Shown: positions 13,911 to 20,948, counted from the stretch's first letter. The stretch: 21,076 bases of DNA from AG41 sp965653495 (GCA_965653495.1 CBFHAJ010000054.1:1-21076), one strand, 5' to 3'. Made by a program: numbers and translations. Notes: generated by a model from the letters alone, not told the origin.

Positions 13911-14117
13911 ATGTCGTCTTCCAAGCCCTATCCGGCGCAATGGGAGCAGGTGGCGGACCTGCGGGTATTCCGCACGACCGCCGAGGAGTGGGAGAAGCTC
14001 AGCGGGTGGCGAGCCGACATGCGGAAGCGCGGGTGGAAGTTGCTGCGCGTCGCGAGCGAAGGGACCGAGATGGTCGCGGTGTTCGGTCGTACCAAGGAGG
14101 AGCGCCCGGCGCCATGA
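13911..14117 (+). CDS. Small conserved-looking protein, unknown function
   Basis: 68 residues from ATG 13911. It begins with a polar stretch and has one helical region rich in Trp and charge (TTAEEWEKLSGWRADMRKR) followed by a strand pair, GWKLLRVASEGTEMVAVFGR, ending at the charged TKEERPAP. No signal peptide or membrane helix is present, so it is cytoplasmic. The start is set by rnpB ending just before it; the longer open frame would run inside rnpB. The stop overlaps the next start in ATGA. I do not recognise the family; the GWxLLxV...VAVFGR pattern looks constrained rather than random. Downstream neighbours are envelope proteins. Confidence 0.7.
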   Translation: MSSSKPYPAQWEQVADLRVFRTTAEEWEKLSGWRADMRKRGWKLLRVASEGTEMVAVFGRTKEERPAP

Positions 14118-15049
14118 GGGGGGGGGCGTTGCTGCTCGTCGCCAGCGGTGCGTTCGTGGCCGCCTGTGCGGGGGCCGGGGGCGGGGGCGGGGGCGGGCGC
14201 GGGGTCACCACTGTGCCGCCACCCGCGACCCCGACTCCGACTACGCCTTCTGCTGCTGTGCCGCCGTCCCCGTCCCCGTCCCCGCCCCCGACGCACGGGT
14301 CCGATCCAATCCGCTACGGGCCGAGCGCGTTGCGCTACGTCGTGCACCGGCAGCTCCACATTCAGCAGACCCTGGGCGACCAGATTCAGGTGCAGAACCT
14401 GGGCGCGCGGGTCTTCGTCGCCCTGACGATCACCGGCCCGGCCGACAGCGTCGGCTACCCGACCACCTTCACCGTGGATTCGATCGTCGCCGACTCCGGC
14501 ACGGCGCAGGTCATCGCGGACAACCTCACCAAGGTTCGCAAGCTGGTGTTGGCCGTGCGGGTGGTACGGCGGGGCGAATTCGTGAACGCCGTCGCGTCGG
14601 ACAGCGCTCTGGCCCAATCGCAGTCCGTCGCGCAAGTGCTCGGCAACTTCCGGGACTTTCTGCCGCGGCTGCCGCTGGAGGGGCTCAAGGCCGGGGCCAC
14701 CTGGACTGATACCGTGACCACTACCCAGAAGGGCAGCGATGCGGCGGCGTCACGGCGATCGATCGTCCACGCGACCGCGCTGGAGTGGCCCGCCGCGACC
14801 GGCGCGCCCAGCCTGCGCGTGGAGACCACGCAGACCTACGAGGTGACCGGGAGCGGCAAGAACACCGGTCAGCCGTACGAGCTGTCGGGCACGGGGAGCG
14901 CGAATGGGACTGCCTTCATCACCACCGACGGGCGCTATCTCGGGGGCGAAGCGCACGACTCCACTGCGTTCACGATCCGGCTGCCGATACAAGGCATGGC
15001 GGTACCGGTGATCCAGGTCGCCCAGACGACGATCGCGGTGCGGCCGTAG
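14114..15049 (+). CDS. Lipoprotein with low-complexity Gly and Pro/Ser linker
   Basis: 311 residues. The signal ends in FVAAC (Cys18). A glycine run (residues 23-29) coded by G-tracts and a Pro/Ser/Thr linker (PPPATP to PSPSPSPPP, about 35-60) coded partly by C-tracts follow. The globular part from about 65 is beta-rich, with segments such as FTVDSIVADSGTAQVIADNL, GLKAGATWTDTVTTTQK, and an ending IRLPIQGMAVPVIQVAQTTI, which suggests a repeated beta-sheet fold as in two-lobed secreted domains. No enzyme motif is visible. It overlaps the preceding small gene (ATGA) and the next gene by one nt (TAGTG), so three genes form one operon, perhaps with rnpB. Confidence 0.8.
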   Translation: MRGGALLLVASGAFVAACAGAGGGGGGGRGVTTVPPPATPTPTTPSAAVPPSPSPSPPPTHGSDPIRYGPSALRYVVHRQLHIQQTLGDQIQVQNLGARVFVALTITGPADSVGYPTTFTVDSIVADSGTAQVIADNLTKVRKLVLAVRVVRRGEFVNAVASDSALAQSQSVAQVLGNFRDFLPRLPLEGLKAGATWTDTVTTTQKGSDAAASRRSIVHATALEWPAATGAPSLRVETTQTYEVTGSGKNTGQPYELSGTGSANGTAFITTDGRYLGGEAHDSTAFTIRLPIQGMAVPVIQVAQTTIAVRP

Positions 15050-15870
15050 TGGGCGGACGGTGGTGGCTGGCCCTGCTGTTGCCGGTCTCGGTCGCGGCGC
15101 AAGTCGCACCCAATCGCTCCACGCTGTACTTGGAGCCGAGTGACGTCACCGACGCCCGGGCGTTGTGGGTGAACCCGGCCGGGCTGGGGCGGTTCGAGCA
15201 GGCGTCGCTGAACGCGGACGTGACGGTGGGCGATCCGGGCGCCGGCGGCCGGCTGCGCCAGTTCACGCTGGGCCTGAGCTCGCGCGGGCTGTCGTTCGGC
15301 TATCAACGCGACGTCTTCGGCGGCGGAACGCGGAGCCACACCTATCGGCTGGGATTCGCGGCAGGCCGGAACGGCTTCGCGGCCGGCCTCGTGGCGGCGC
15401 TGTATCGTGGCGGCAGCTCGAGCTCGGGATGGGACGCCGGCCTGCTGTACGACTGGACGCCGGCGGTGTCCGTCGCCGCCGTCGCGCAGAACGTGGGGCA
15501 ACCGGTGGTCGGAGGCGTCACCCTTCCCGTGACGTACGTTCCCAGCGTCACCCTGCGACTCGCGAGCGCGCGTGCCAGCGGGGCCCTCTCCGCAGACAGC
15601 CGCCTCACATCGGACGGCGTCCAGGGCTACACGTTCAGCGCGCGGGGCAGTCTCGGGGACGAGAATCGCATCCCCGTCGGGCTGTTCGTGCGTCTCGACA
15701 CCGATCGCTCCGCGCACCGCGCCGCGTTCGCGTTCGGCCTGTCGATCGGCTCGCGGGACGTTGCCGGCGTCGTGGCCACAACGCCGGGCGACACAAGCCG
15801 CGTGGACGCCCTCAGTCTGTACGGCGTGTCGACGCGCCGCTTCGTGGGCTCTCGCAGGATCAGGGGCTGA
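15049..15870 (+). CDS. Predicted outer-membrane beta-barrel protein
   Basis: 273 residues from GTG 15049, overlapping the previous TAG by one nt. A signal peptide (GGRWWLALLLPVSVAA) is cut before QVAP. The mature start, LYLEPSDVTDARALWVNPAG, resembles FadL/PorV-type proteins, where an 'ALxxNPAGL' segment sits at the barrel's beginning. The rest is alternating strands with aromatic girdles and short turns (LRQFTLGLSSRGLSFGYQRD, SHTYRLGFAAGRNGFAAGL, SGWDAGLLYDW, RIPVGLFVRLDTD, HRAAFAFGLSIGSRD). It lacks a clear terminal Phe, ending in SRRIRG. The cargo or partner is unknown. The 3' end overlaps the convergent kinase gene by 11 bp. The barrel call rests on strand pattern only. Confidence 0.72.
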   Translation: MGGRWWLALLLPVSVAAQVAPNRSTLYLEPSDVTDARALWVNPAGLGRFEQASLNADVTVGDPGAGGRLRQFTLGLSSRGLSFGYQRDVFGGGTRSHTYRLGFAAGRNGFAAGLVAALYRGGSSSSGWDAGLLYDWTPAVSVAAVAQNVGQPVVGGVTLPVTYVPSVTLRLASARASGALSADSRLTSDGVQGYTFSARGSLGDENRIPVGLFVRLDTDRSAHRAAFAFGLSIGSRDVAGVVATTPGDTSRVDALSLYGVSTRRFVGSRRIRG

Positions 15871-17224
15871 GCCGGACGGCCACCCGCGTCGAGTCGCCCC
15901 CGAGCAGCTGGCGCAAGCGGGGAGACATCGCGTAGACATCTCGAACGGAGAGCCGCTGGAACGCGGTATCCTCCTGATCTCGTGGCACCGAGAGAATCAT
16001 CCGAAACACGGCGCCGTGCCGGGGATTGAGGCTGTACCGCACCCGCACGCTGTCCCGGGGATAGACCCGCAGGCGATGGGCCGTAACCACCGCCACGGTA
16101 CGCCGCGCGACGAGCAGCAGCGTGGTGTCGTCCGCGCCGCGCGGCACGAAGACGTAGAGCGGCGCGTCGCCCACCGAGAGGGCCCCACGTCGCCGTAGCG
16201 CGCGGGTCAGCGTATCGGGGACCGGCGCGCTCACCGAGACGCGCGGCGGCGGCGCGAACAGCGCCAGCCCGATCACCACCACGCCCACCGCGACCGCCAG
16301 GCCCAGCAGCACGCGGGCCGCGCCGAGGGCGACTCCCTGGCCCGGGCGCACCGCGTCGCGCGCAGCGCCGGGCAGGGCGGCCACGAGCGCCTGACTCACT
16401 TGCTCGGCCGTTTGGTAACGGTCCGCGGGATCCTTCGCTAGCATGCGCTCGATCACGGCCGCGAGCGTCGCGGGGACATCGTTGCGCAAGCGCCGGATCG
16501 GCTCCGGCTCGGCGGTCGCCTGCTTCATGAGAACCGATTGCGCGGATTCGCCATCAAACGGCGGCGTGCCCGAGAGCATCTGGTACAGCACCACGCCGAG
16601 CGCGTAGATGTCCGAACGCTGGTCCACCCGCTCGCCGGTGGCCTGCTCGGGACTCATGTAGTGCGGCGTCCCGACCACCATGCCCTCGGTCGTGAGCTGG
16701 CTCGCCGACGCTTCCTGCGCCGCCTTGGCGATCCCGAAGTCGGTCACGAGCACGTGCCCCGAGCCGTCCACCAGCACGTTGTCCGGCTTCACGTCGCGGT
16801 GCACGATCCCGCGCGTGTGGGCGTAGCCGAGCGCGTCGGCGACCTGGCGCGCGATGCGGGCGGCGTCCACCACGGAGAGGCGTTGATGGCGCTCGAGCAG
16901 CTGGCGCACCGACGGGCCGTCCACGCAGCGCATCACGATGTACAGGACTTCATTCTTGTAGCCGCCGACCTTGTAGATCGGCACGATGTGGGGATGCTCG
17001 AGCTGCGCGCTGGTGCGCGCCTCGCGCACGAACCGCTCCGCCAGACCGGGGGAGGGCGTCAGGCCGAGATCGAGGACTTTCACGGCGACGTCGCGCTTCT
17101 GCGCGATGTCGCGCACGCGAAAGACGGCGGCAAAGCCGCCTTCGCCCAACAGATCACCGACGGTAAATTGCTTCCCGAGCGCTTTTTGGAGGCGGCGACG
17201 CAGTGTGTCGAGGTCGAGCGACAT
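15860..17224 (-). CDS. Membrane-anchored Hanks-type Ser/Thr kinase with periplasmic C-terminal domain
   Basis: 454 residues. The cytoplasmic kinase domain (about 20-285) is complete: GEGGFAAVF (27-35), VAVKVLDLG (Lys49), HRDVKPDN (142-149), TDFGIAK with a classical DFG (162-164), GTPHYMSPEQ and QRSDIYALGVVLYQMLSG. One membrane helix (about 304-324) follows, then a periplasmic domain of some 130 residues with strand pattern (LYVFVPRGADDTTLLLVARR, VRVRYSLNP, FRMILSVPRDQ). That domain is not a PASTA repeat and I do not recognise it; it may sense envelope state. The gene shares its start codon region with the divergent peptidoglycan transglycosylase gene (CATG), which suggests a cell-wall link. 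The 3' end overlaps the barrel gene by 11 bp. Confidence 0.93.
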   Translation of the reverse strand: MSLDLDTLRRRLQKALGKQFTVGDLLGEGGFAAVFRVRDIAQKRDVAVKVLDLGLTPSPGLAERFVREARTSAQLEHPHIVPIYKVGGYKNEVLYIVMRCVDGPSVRQLLERHQRLSVVDAARIARQVADALGYAHTRGIVHRDVKPDNVLVDGSGHVLVTDFGIAKAAQEASASQLTTEGMVVGTPHYMSPEQATGERVDQRSDIYALGVVLYQMLSGTPPFDGESAQSVLMKQATAEPEPIRRLRNDVPATLAAVIERMLAKDPADRYQTAEQVSQALVAALPGAARDAVRPGQGVALGAARVLLGLAVAVGVVVIGLALFAPPPRVSVSAPVPDTLTRALRRRGALSVGDAPLYVFVPRGADDTTLLLVARRTVAVVTAHRLRVYPRDSVRVRYSLNPRHGAVFRMILSVPRDQEDTAFQRLSVRDVYAMSPRLRQLLGGDSTRVAVRLSP

Positions 17225-18095
17225 GACGGACGCGAAACCTAGGAACGGGCGCCGCTGGGCGCTAGGGACGCTGATGTTCGCCGCGGCGTGGCTGTTCGGC
17301 GCGTGGCCGCCACCGTTGTGGTGGCGCGATCACTGGCCGCGCGAGACGGCGATGATGAGAGAGATGGCGGTCGGGCGGTGGGGCGGTCAGGCGGTCAGGC
17401 CGACCGCCCTCAACGACATCTCGCCCGTGCTTCAGCGCATGGTCATCATCGGCGAGGACTCACGCTTCCGGACGCATCATGGGATCGATCCGGCGGAGAT
17501 CGCCGATGCGCTGGGCGCGGAGCAGGGACGCGGATTGGGCGCCACGCTCGCCGCCGCGTGGCGGCACCGCGACAGACTGCGCGGCGCGAGCACGATCACC
17601 CAGCAGCTCGCCAAGAACCTCTACCTGTCCAGCTCGCGCAACCCGCTGCGCAAGATTAAGGAAGCGGCGACGGCCTTGCGCCTGGAGCTGGCGCTCCCGA
17701 AGGACCGGATCCTCGAGCTCTACCTGGACGTCGCGGAGTGGGGACCCGGCATCTGGGGCGTCGACGCGGCGAGCCGGGCGTACTTCGGCGTGCCCGCGTC
17801 CCGGCTCACCGAGGAGCAGGCGGCCGCGCTCGCGGCCACGCTGCCGCACCCGCGGACGTCGAACCCGACGTTCCGGCCCGAAGCGACCCTGGCGCGACGC
17901 GACCTGATCCTGGCGCGGTACCATGGAGTGGAGGTGTACATCCCGCCTGAAGAGGAAATCGACACGGTGTCGGTGCCGACGGTCAACTTGCCTCCGGCCG
18001 ACTCCTTCTCGATCGAAGTCCCGTCTGTGCTGGACAGCCTGCACGACAGTCTTGCTGACACGACCGGAGACAGTACGCGGTACAGTATTCCCTAG
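17223..18095 (+). CDS. mtgA: Monofunctional peptidoglycan glycosyltransferase (GT51)
   Basis: 290 residues. The enzyme joins lipid II units into glycan strands at the periplasmic face of the inner membrane. A basic start and one membrane anchor (about residues 11-32) precede a GT51 domain: GEDSRFRTHHGID with the catalytic Glu78, STITQQLAKNLYL (123-135), RKIKEA, ILELYLDVAEWGPGIWGVDAASRAYFG (163-189) and EEQAAALAATLPHP. There is no transpeptidase domain, so it is monofunctional. An acidic Ser/Pro tail of some 50 residues extends past the usual end. Between anchor and domain, residues 48-59 are coded by an 8-bp tandem repeat. ATG 17223 has GAGG nine nt upstream; it overlaps the start of the divergent kinase. 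The stop overlaps that of dnaN. Confidence 0.92.
   Translation: MTDAKPRNGRRWALGTLMFAAAWLFGAWPPPLWWRDHWPRETAMMREMAVGRWGGQAVRPTALNDISPVLQRMVIIGEDSRFRTHHGIDPAEIADALGAEQGRGLGATLAAAWRHRDRLRGASTITQQLAKNLYLSSSRNPLRKIKEAATALRLELALPKDRILELYLDVAEWGPGIWGVDAASRAYFGVPASRLTEEQAAALAATLPHPRTSNPTFRPEATLARRDLILARYHGVEVYIPPEEEIDTVSVPTVNLPPADSFSIEVPSVLDSLHDSLADTTGDSTRYSIP
17236..17265 (-). promoter_or_regulatory. Candidate promoter of the membrane-anchored kinase gene
   Basis: On the minus strand CTAGCG (17265-17260) and TAGGTT (17241-17236) are 18 bp apart, and the second ends 11 nt before the ATG at 17224. The elements lie inside the coding sequence of the divergent transglycosylase gene. The box resembles TAGTTTCGCG before the interrupted kinase (TAGGTTTCGCG here), and the CTAGCGC string also precedes the soluble kinase gene. 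Confidence 0.3.
17366..17397 (+). repeat. Four-copy 8-bp tandem repeat inside mtgA
   Basis: GGCGGT recurs at 17366, 17374, 17382 and 17390, exactly every 8 nt, with units GGCGGTCG, GGCGGTGG, GGCGGTCA and GGCGGTCA. The last unit can also pair with GACCGCC at 17402-17408 to form a 7-bp stem. As 8 is not a multiple of 3, gain or loss of one unit would shift the mtgA frame before the catalytic domain. Confidence 0.85.
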
Positions 18096-19198
18096 TCGAC
18101 GAGCCGCAGCGGCATGACCAGGGCGAGATAGCTGGCCGGGTCGTCCCAACCGACGGGCTCGACCGTGGCCGCACGCTCGGGCGCCTTGAAGGTGATCCGC
18201 ACTTCGTCGGTGGGCATGTACTTGAGGATCTCGAGCAGATACGTCGCGTTGAACCCGATCTCGAGCGGCTCGCCTTCGTAGGTGACCGCGAGCTCGTCCT
18301 GGGCCTCGCCCAGGTCGGGGGTTTGCACCGAGAACTTGACCGCGCCTCCGGAAAACGCCAGCCGGATGCGGTGGGTCTGGTCGCTCGCCACCACGCTCAT
18401 GCGGCGCAGCGCGGCCGCCATCGCCCCCTTGTCGACGGTGGCGAACTTGTCGTTCTCGCGCGGGATGACCTGCTCGTAGTTGGGGTAGGGCCCCTCGATC
18501 AGGCGCGAGAACACGAGCGTGGTGCCGGCGCGGAAACCGATGTGGTTGTCGCTGCGGGCGATCTCGAGGGCCTCGTCGGCCGCGAACAGCCGGCGAATCT
18601 GCTCGAGCGCCTTGGGGGGCACGATCAGGTCCGCCGTCGACCCGCCCTTCGCCGGCACGTCCATCTTGGCCAGGCGGTGACCGTTGGTGGCCACCATGCG
18701 CATGTGGTCGGGGCGGAGCTCCCACAACACGCCGTTCAGGATGGGGCGGCTCTCCTCGGTGGACGCCGCGAACGCGACGTGCCCGACCAGCTTGTGCACG
18801 ACGCCCGCCGCGGCCTTCCAGGCCGCGTCGAACTTCACCGCGGGGAACGACGGGAATTCTTCCCGCGGCAGCCCCAGCAGCTTGAACTTGGAGCGACCGC
18901 ACTCGATCGCGACGCGCGACTCTCCCGCCGCCGTGAAGCGCACCGGGCCGGAAGGAAGCTCCCGCGCGATATCCACGAGCTTTTTGGCGGGGAGGGTCAC
19001 GGCGCCGTCGGCATCGACCTCGGCGGGCACCGTCGTGCTGACGGCGATATCGAGATCGGTGCCGGAGAGGCGCAACCCCTGCTTCGAAACCTCCACGAGC
19101 ACGTTGGCGAGGACCGGCAGCGTGGTCTTGGCGGGAACCGCCGCGGCGACCGCGCTCAGCCCTTCCTGCAGCTGCTCCCGAGTGATCGTGAACTTCAT
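18092..19198 (-). CDS. dnaN: DNA polymerase III beta subunit (sliding clamp)
   Basis: 368 residues, the normal family length. The dimer encircles DNA and tethers polymerase III. The typical start MKFTITREQL is followed by the first domain with LPVLANVLVEV and GTDLDIAVST, then NGHRLA in the middle domain (about residue 190), FSRLIEGPYPNYEQVIP, and the closing YLALVMPLRL, which forms the client-binding pocket. It lies downstream of dnaA on the same strand, separated by a 240-bp noncoding gap that probably holds the origin and the dnaN promoter. Its TAG stop shares the CTAG with the convergent mtgA stop. The usual downstream neighbour recF is missing here; the next genes are mtgA and a kinase. 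Confidence 0.98.
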   Translation of the reverse strand: MKFTITREQLQEGLSAVAAAVPAKTTLPVLANVLVEVSKQGLRLSGTDLDIAVSTTVPAEVDADGAVTLPAKKLVDIARELPSGPVRFTAAGESRVAIECGRSKFKLLGLPREEFPSFPAVKFDAAWKAAAGVVHKLVGHVAFAASTEESRPILNGVLWELRPDHMRMVATNGHRLAKMDVPAKGGSTADLIVPPKALEQIRRLFAADEALEIARSDNHIGFRAGTTLVFSRLIEGPYPNYEQVIPRENDKFATVDKGAMAAALRRMSVVASDQTHRIRLAFSGGAVKFSVQTPDLGEAQDELAVTYEGEPLEIGFNATYLLEILKYMPTDEVRITFKAPERAATVEPVGWDDPASYLALVMPLRLVD

Positions 19199-19438
19199 CC
19201 GGTCCGTCGCCTGAGTGAATTGTGGAGTAAGAATCTACTACCTATATGCTATAGAACTACTAGTAGTACTAGTAGAGCACGGGGAAATGTTGGCGATCCG
19301 GCTAACTCCCACGGCGCGTGCTCCACGGGTCGCGCGGGCGGCTGTGGGCGCGATGTTGGGAGTGTTGGCAATCAGCTGCCTTTCCCACGATGCTGCGCGG
19401 CATCCACACCGGCCCACATCTCCCTTCCCACATGTTGG
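19199..19438. other. dnaA-dnaN intergenic region, candidate oriC
   Basis: This 240-bp gap has no convincing gene. It contains an AT-rich stretch (about 19228-19277) in otherwise GC-rich DNA, a triplet tract like a DnaA-trio, a following GC block, four copies of TGTTGG (19288, 19354, 19363, 19433), and DnaA-box-like sites of moderate quality: TGTGGAGTA at 19221-19229 and GCATCCACA at 19400-19408 (each two mismatches from the consensus TTATCCACA or its complement). Location next to dnaA supports an origin. It must also carry the dnaN promoter, which I could not place with confidence. Confidence 0.6.
19252..19275 (+). other. Candidate DnaA-trio tract of the origin unwinding element
   Basis: Eight consecutive triplets all have A in the middle: TAG, AAC, TAC, TAG, TAG, TAC, TAG, TAG. 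Read on this strand from its 3' end, they give GAT GAT CAT GAT GAT CAT CAA GAT, close to the 3'-GAT-5' repeat described for DnaA-trios. A GC block (GCACGGGG, 19277-19284) stands on the side nearer dnaA, as in the known layout box-GC-trio. A classical DnaA box directly beside the GC block is not seen. Confidence 0.5.
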
Positions 19439-20821
19439 CTAGAGTGCGGACAACTCCTGACGCGCCATCTCGACCCGCTCTTTGAACGTCCGGTCGCGCA
19501 CCATCTGCCGCTCCACCTTGTCCACGGAATGAATGACGGTCGAGTGGTCCCGGCCGCCGAACGCCTGCCCGATCTCCACCAGCTGCATGCCCAGCATGTC
19601 CCGGGCGAGATACATCGCCACCTGGCGCGGGATCGTGAGCGTCTTGGTCCGGGCCTTGGAGCGCAGGCCCTCGGGCGTCACGCCCCAGCGGCGCGCCACG
19701 ACTTCCTGGACGCGATCGATGCTGGGCGTCGGCTGACCGCCGTAGGCGGCCGCCTCTTCTCCCTGGCGGATCTTGTCCGACAGCGCCTCGCGCGCGAGCT
19801 CGATGGTGACCTCGCGGTTCTTGAGCGACGCGAACAGCAGCAGCTTGATGATGCAGCCCTCGAGCTCGCGCACACTCGATCGGATGTGCTCGGCGATGAA
19901 GCGGAGCACGTCGTCGGGAATGGTGAGCTCGAGGTGGTCCTGCTCGGCCTTCTTGCGCAGGATCGCGATGCGGTGCTCCAGGTCCGGATGGCCGATGTCG
20001 GCCACGAGCCCCCACTCGAAGCGCGAGATGAGCCGGTCTTCGAGCCCCGGGATCTCCTTCGGGGGACGGTCCGACGTGAGCACGATCTGCTTGTGCCCCT
20101 CGAACAGCGCGTTGAACGTATGGAAGAACTCTTCCTGCGTCATTTCCTTGCCTTCGAGGAAATGCACATCGTCGACGAGGAAGAGGTCCACATCGTTGCG
20201 GTACCGACGCCGGAACTCGGACATCGTCCGCGCGTGGATCGATTCGATCACTTCGTTGATGAACTGTTCGGCGCCGAAGTAGTGCACCCGCGTCGCCGGG
20301 TACTTCACCAACACCGCGTGAGCCACCGCCTGCATCAGGTGGGTCTTGCCGAGCCCCGTCGCGCCGTAGATGAACAGCGGGTTGTACGTCTTGCCGGGCG
20401 CTTCAGCGACCGCGTGCGCGGCGGCCGCGGCCAGCTCGTTCGACTTCCCGATGACGAACGTCTGGAACGTGTACCGCTCGTTGAGCGGCGTCGTGAGCAC
20501 GCCGGTCTTGTCGAGCGTCGCGGTCTCGCGTGGCGCCACGAAAAAATCCATCTGCGGGCGCTGCTGGCGATCTTCCTGCACGCGGAACACCACGGCCGTG
20601 GGACGCCCGAACACGCGCTCGGCGGCGCGCGCCAGCACACTCGCGTGCTTCGACTCGTTCCACTCGACGGCGAACTGATCCGGAGCACCGACGATCAACC
20701 GACCATCGTCCAATGCGATCGGCTCCGCCGGCTCGAGCCACGTGCGCACTGTCGCGTCGGGAAGTTCACGTCGTGCCTCGGCGAGGAGGCGTTGCCAGGC
20801 TTCTTTGGTCGACTGCTCCAT
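19439..20821 (-). CDS. dnaA: Chromosomal replication initiator protein DnaA
   Basis: 460 residues, normal for the family. It binds DnaA boxes, forms an ATP-dependent filament and opens the origin. Domain I (about 1-80) has TWLEPAEPIAL; domain II is short (about 82-112). The AAA+ domain has NPLFIYGATGLGKTHLMQAV (Walker A 153-160), VDLFLVDDVHFLEGKE (Walker B), and RLISRFEWGL. Domain IV ends with the DNA-binding signature GGRDHSTVIHSV (422-433), which predicts recognition of ordinary DnaA boxes. The ATG is at 20821, about 36 nt after the predicted transcription start. The gene diverges from rpmH, and both promoters flank a DnaA box, consistent with self-regulation. Confidence 0.99.
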   Translation of the reverse strand: MEQSTKEAWQRLLAEARRELPDATVRTWLEPAEPIALDDGRLIVGAPDQFAVEWNESKHASVLARAAERVFGRPTAVVFRVQEDRQQRPQMDFFVAPRETATLDKTGVLTTPLNERYTFQTFVIGKSNELAAAAAHAVAEAPGKTYNPLFIYGATGLGKTHLMQAVAHAVLVKYPATRVHYFGAEQFINEVIESIHARTMSEFRRRYRNDVDLFLVDDVHFLEGKEMTQEEFFHTFNALFEGHKQIVLTSDRPPKEIPGLEDRLISRFEWGLVADIGHPDLEHRIAILRKKAEQDHLELTIPDDVLRFIAEHIRSSVRELEGCIIKLLLFASLKNREVTIELAREALSDKIRQGEEAAAYGGQPTPSIDRVQEVVARRWGVTPEGLRSKARTKTLTIPRQVAMYLARDMLGMQLVEIGQAFGGRDHSTVIHSVDKVERQMVRDRTFKERVEMARQELSAL

Positions 20822-20855
20822 CCGCGATTGACGAAAGGTGGGACGTCCAGCAAGG

Positions 20856-20877
20856 GCGGCCCGAAACTACGGGCCGC
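20856..20877. repeat. Perfect 8-bp inverted repeat enclosing the dnaA -10 box
   Basis: Arms GCGGCCCG (20856-20863) and CGGGCCGC (20870-20877) are perfect complements. The six bases between them (20864-20869) are exactly the predicted -10 hexamer of dnaA (TAGTTT on the minus strand). As transcription should begin inside the left arm, it is more likely a DNA operator than an RNA hairpin. Confidence 0.8.
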
Positions 20878-20892
20878 ATGTGGAAAAGTCAA
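20864..20892 (-). promoter_or_regulatory. dnaA promoter
   Basis: On the minus strand TTGACT (20892-20887) and TAGTTT (20869-20864) are 17 bp apart, a strong sigma70-type match. The expected start is near 20857. A DnaA box (20879-20887) overlaps the last base of the -35 and the spacer, and an inverted repeat brackets the -10. Confidence 0.7.
20879..20887 (-). promoter_or_regulatory. DnaA box in the dnaA-rpmH control region
   Basis: On the minus strand TTTTCCACA fits TTWTNCACA fully. It sits in the dnaA promoter between -35 and -10 and 7 bp from the rpmH -35. DnaA binding here should repress dnaA and could affect rpmH. Confidence 0.7.
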
Positions 20893-20894
20893 CC

Positions 20895-20924
20895 TTGACC
20901 GCCGCTGTGACGACGGTGTACGTT
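20895..20924 (+). promoter_or_regulatory. rpmH promoter
   Basis: TTGACC at 20895-20900 and TACGTT at 20919-20924 are 18 bp apart. Its -35 is back to back with that of dnaA, two nt away. The leader of about 18 nt carries GAGAGGGA (20937-20944), a good ribosome site just before the ATG at 20949. Confidence 0.6.
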
Positions 20925-20948
20925 TCCCGGCCTTCCGAGAGGGAATGT

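Noticed and set aside
13077..13940. 287-codon minus-strand frame across rnpB
   Set aside because: It covers the RNase P RNA, whose conserved core is unmistakable on the plus strand.
17366..17397. CRISPR-like array
   Set aside because: The 8-bp units are directly adjacent with no spacers and lie within a conserved coding frame.
19215..19442. 75-codon plus-strand frame in the dnaA-dnaN gap
   Set aside because: No ribosome site, no family resemblance, and it lies on the origin-like elements; treated as noncoding.
20856..20877. Palindrome before dnaA as a Rho-independent terminator
   Set aside because: No T-run follows on either strand, no gene ends here, and the loop coincides with a well-spaced -10 box.
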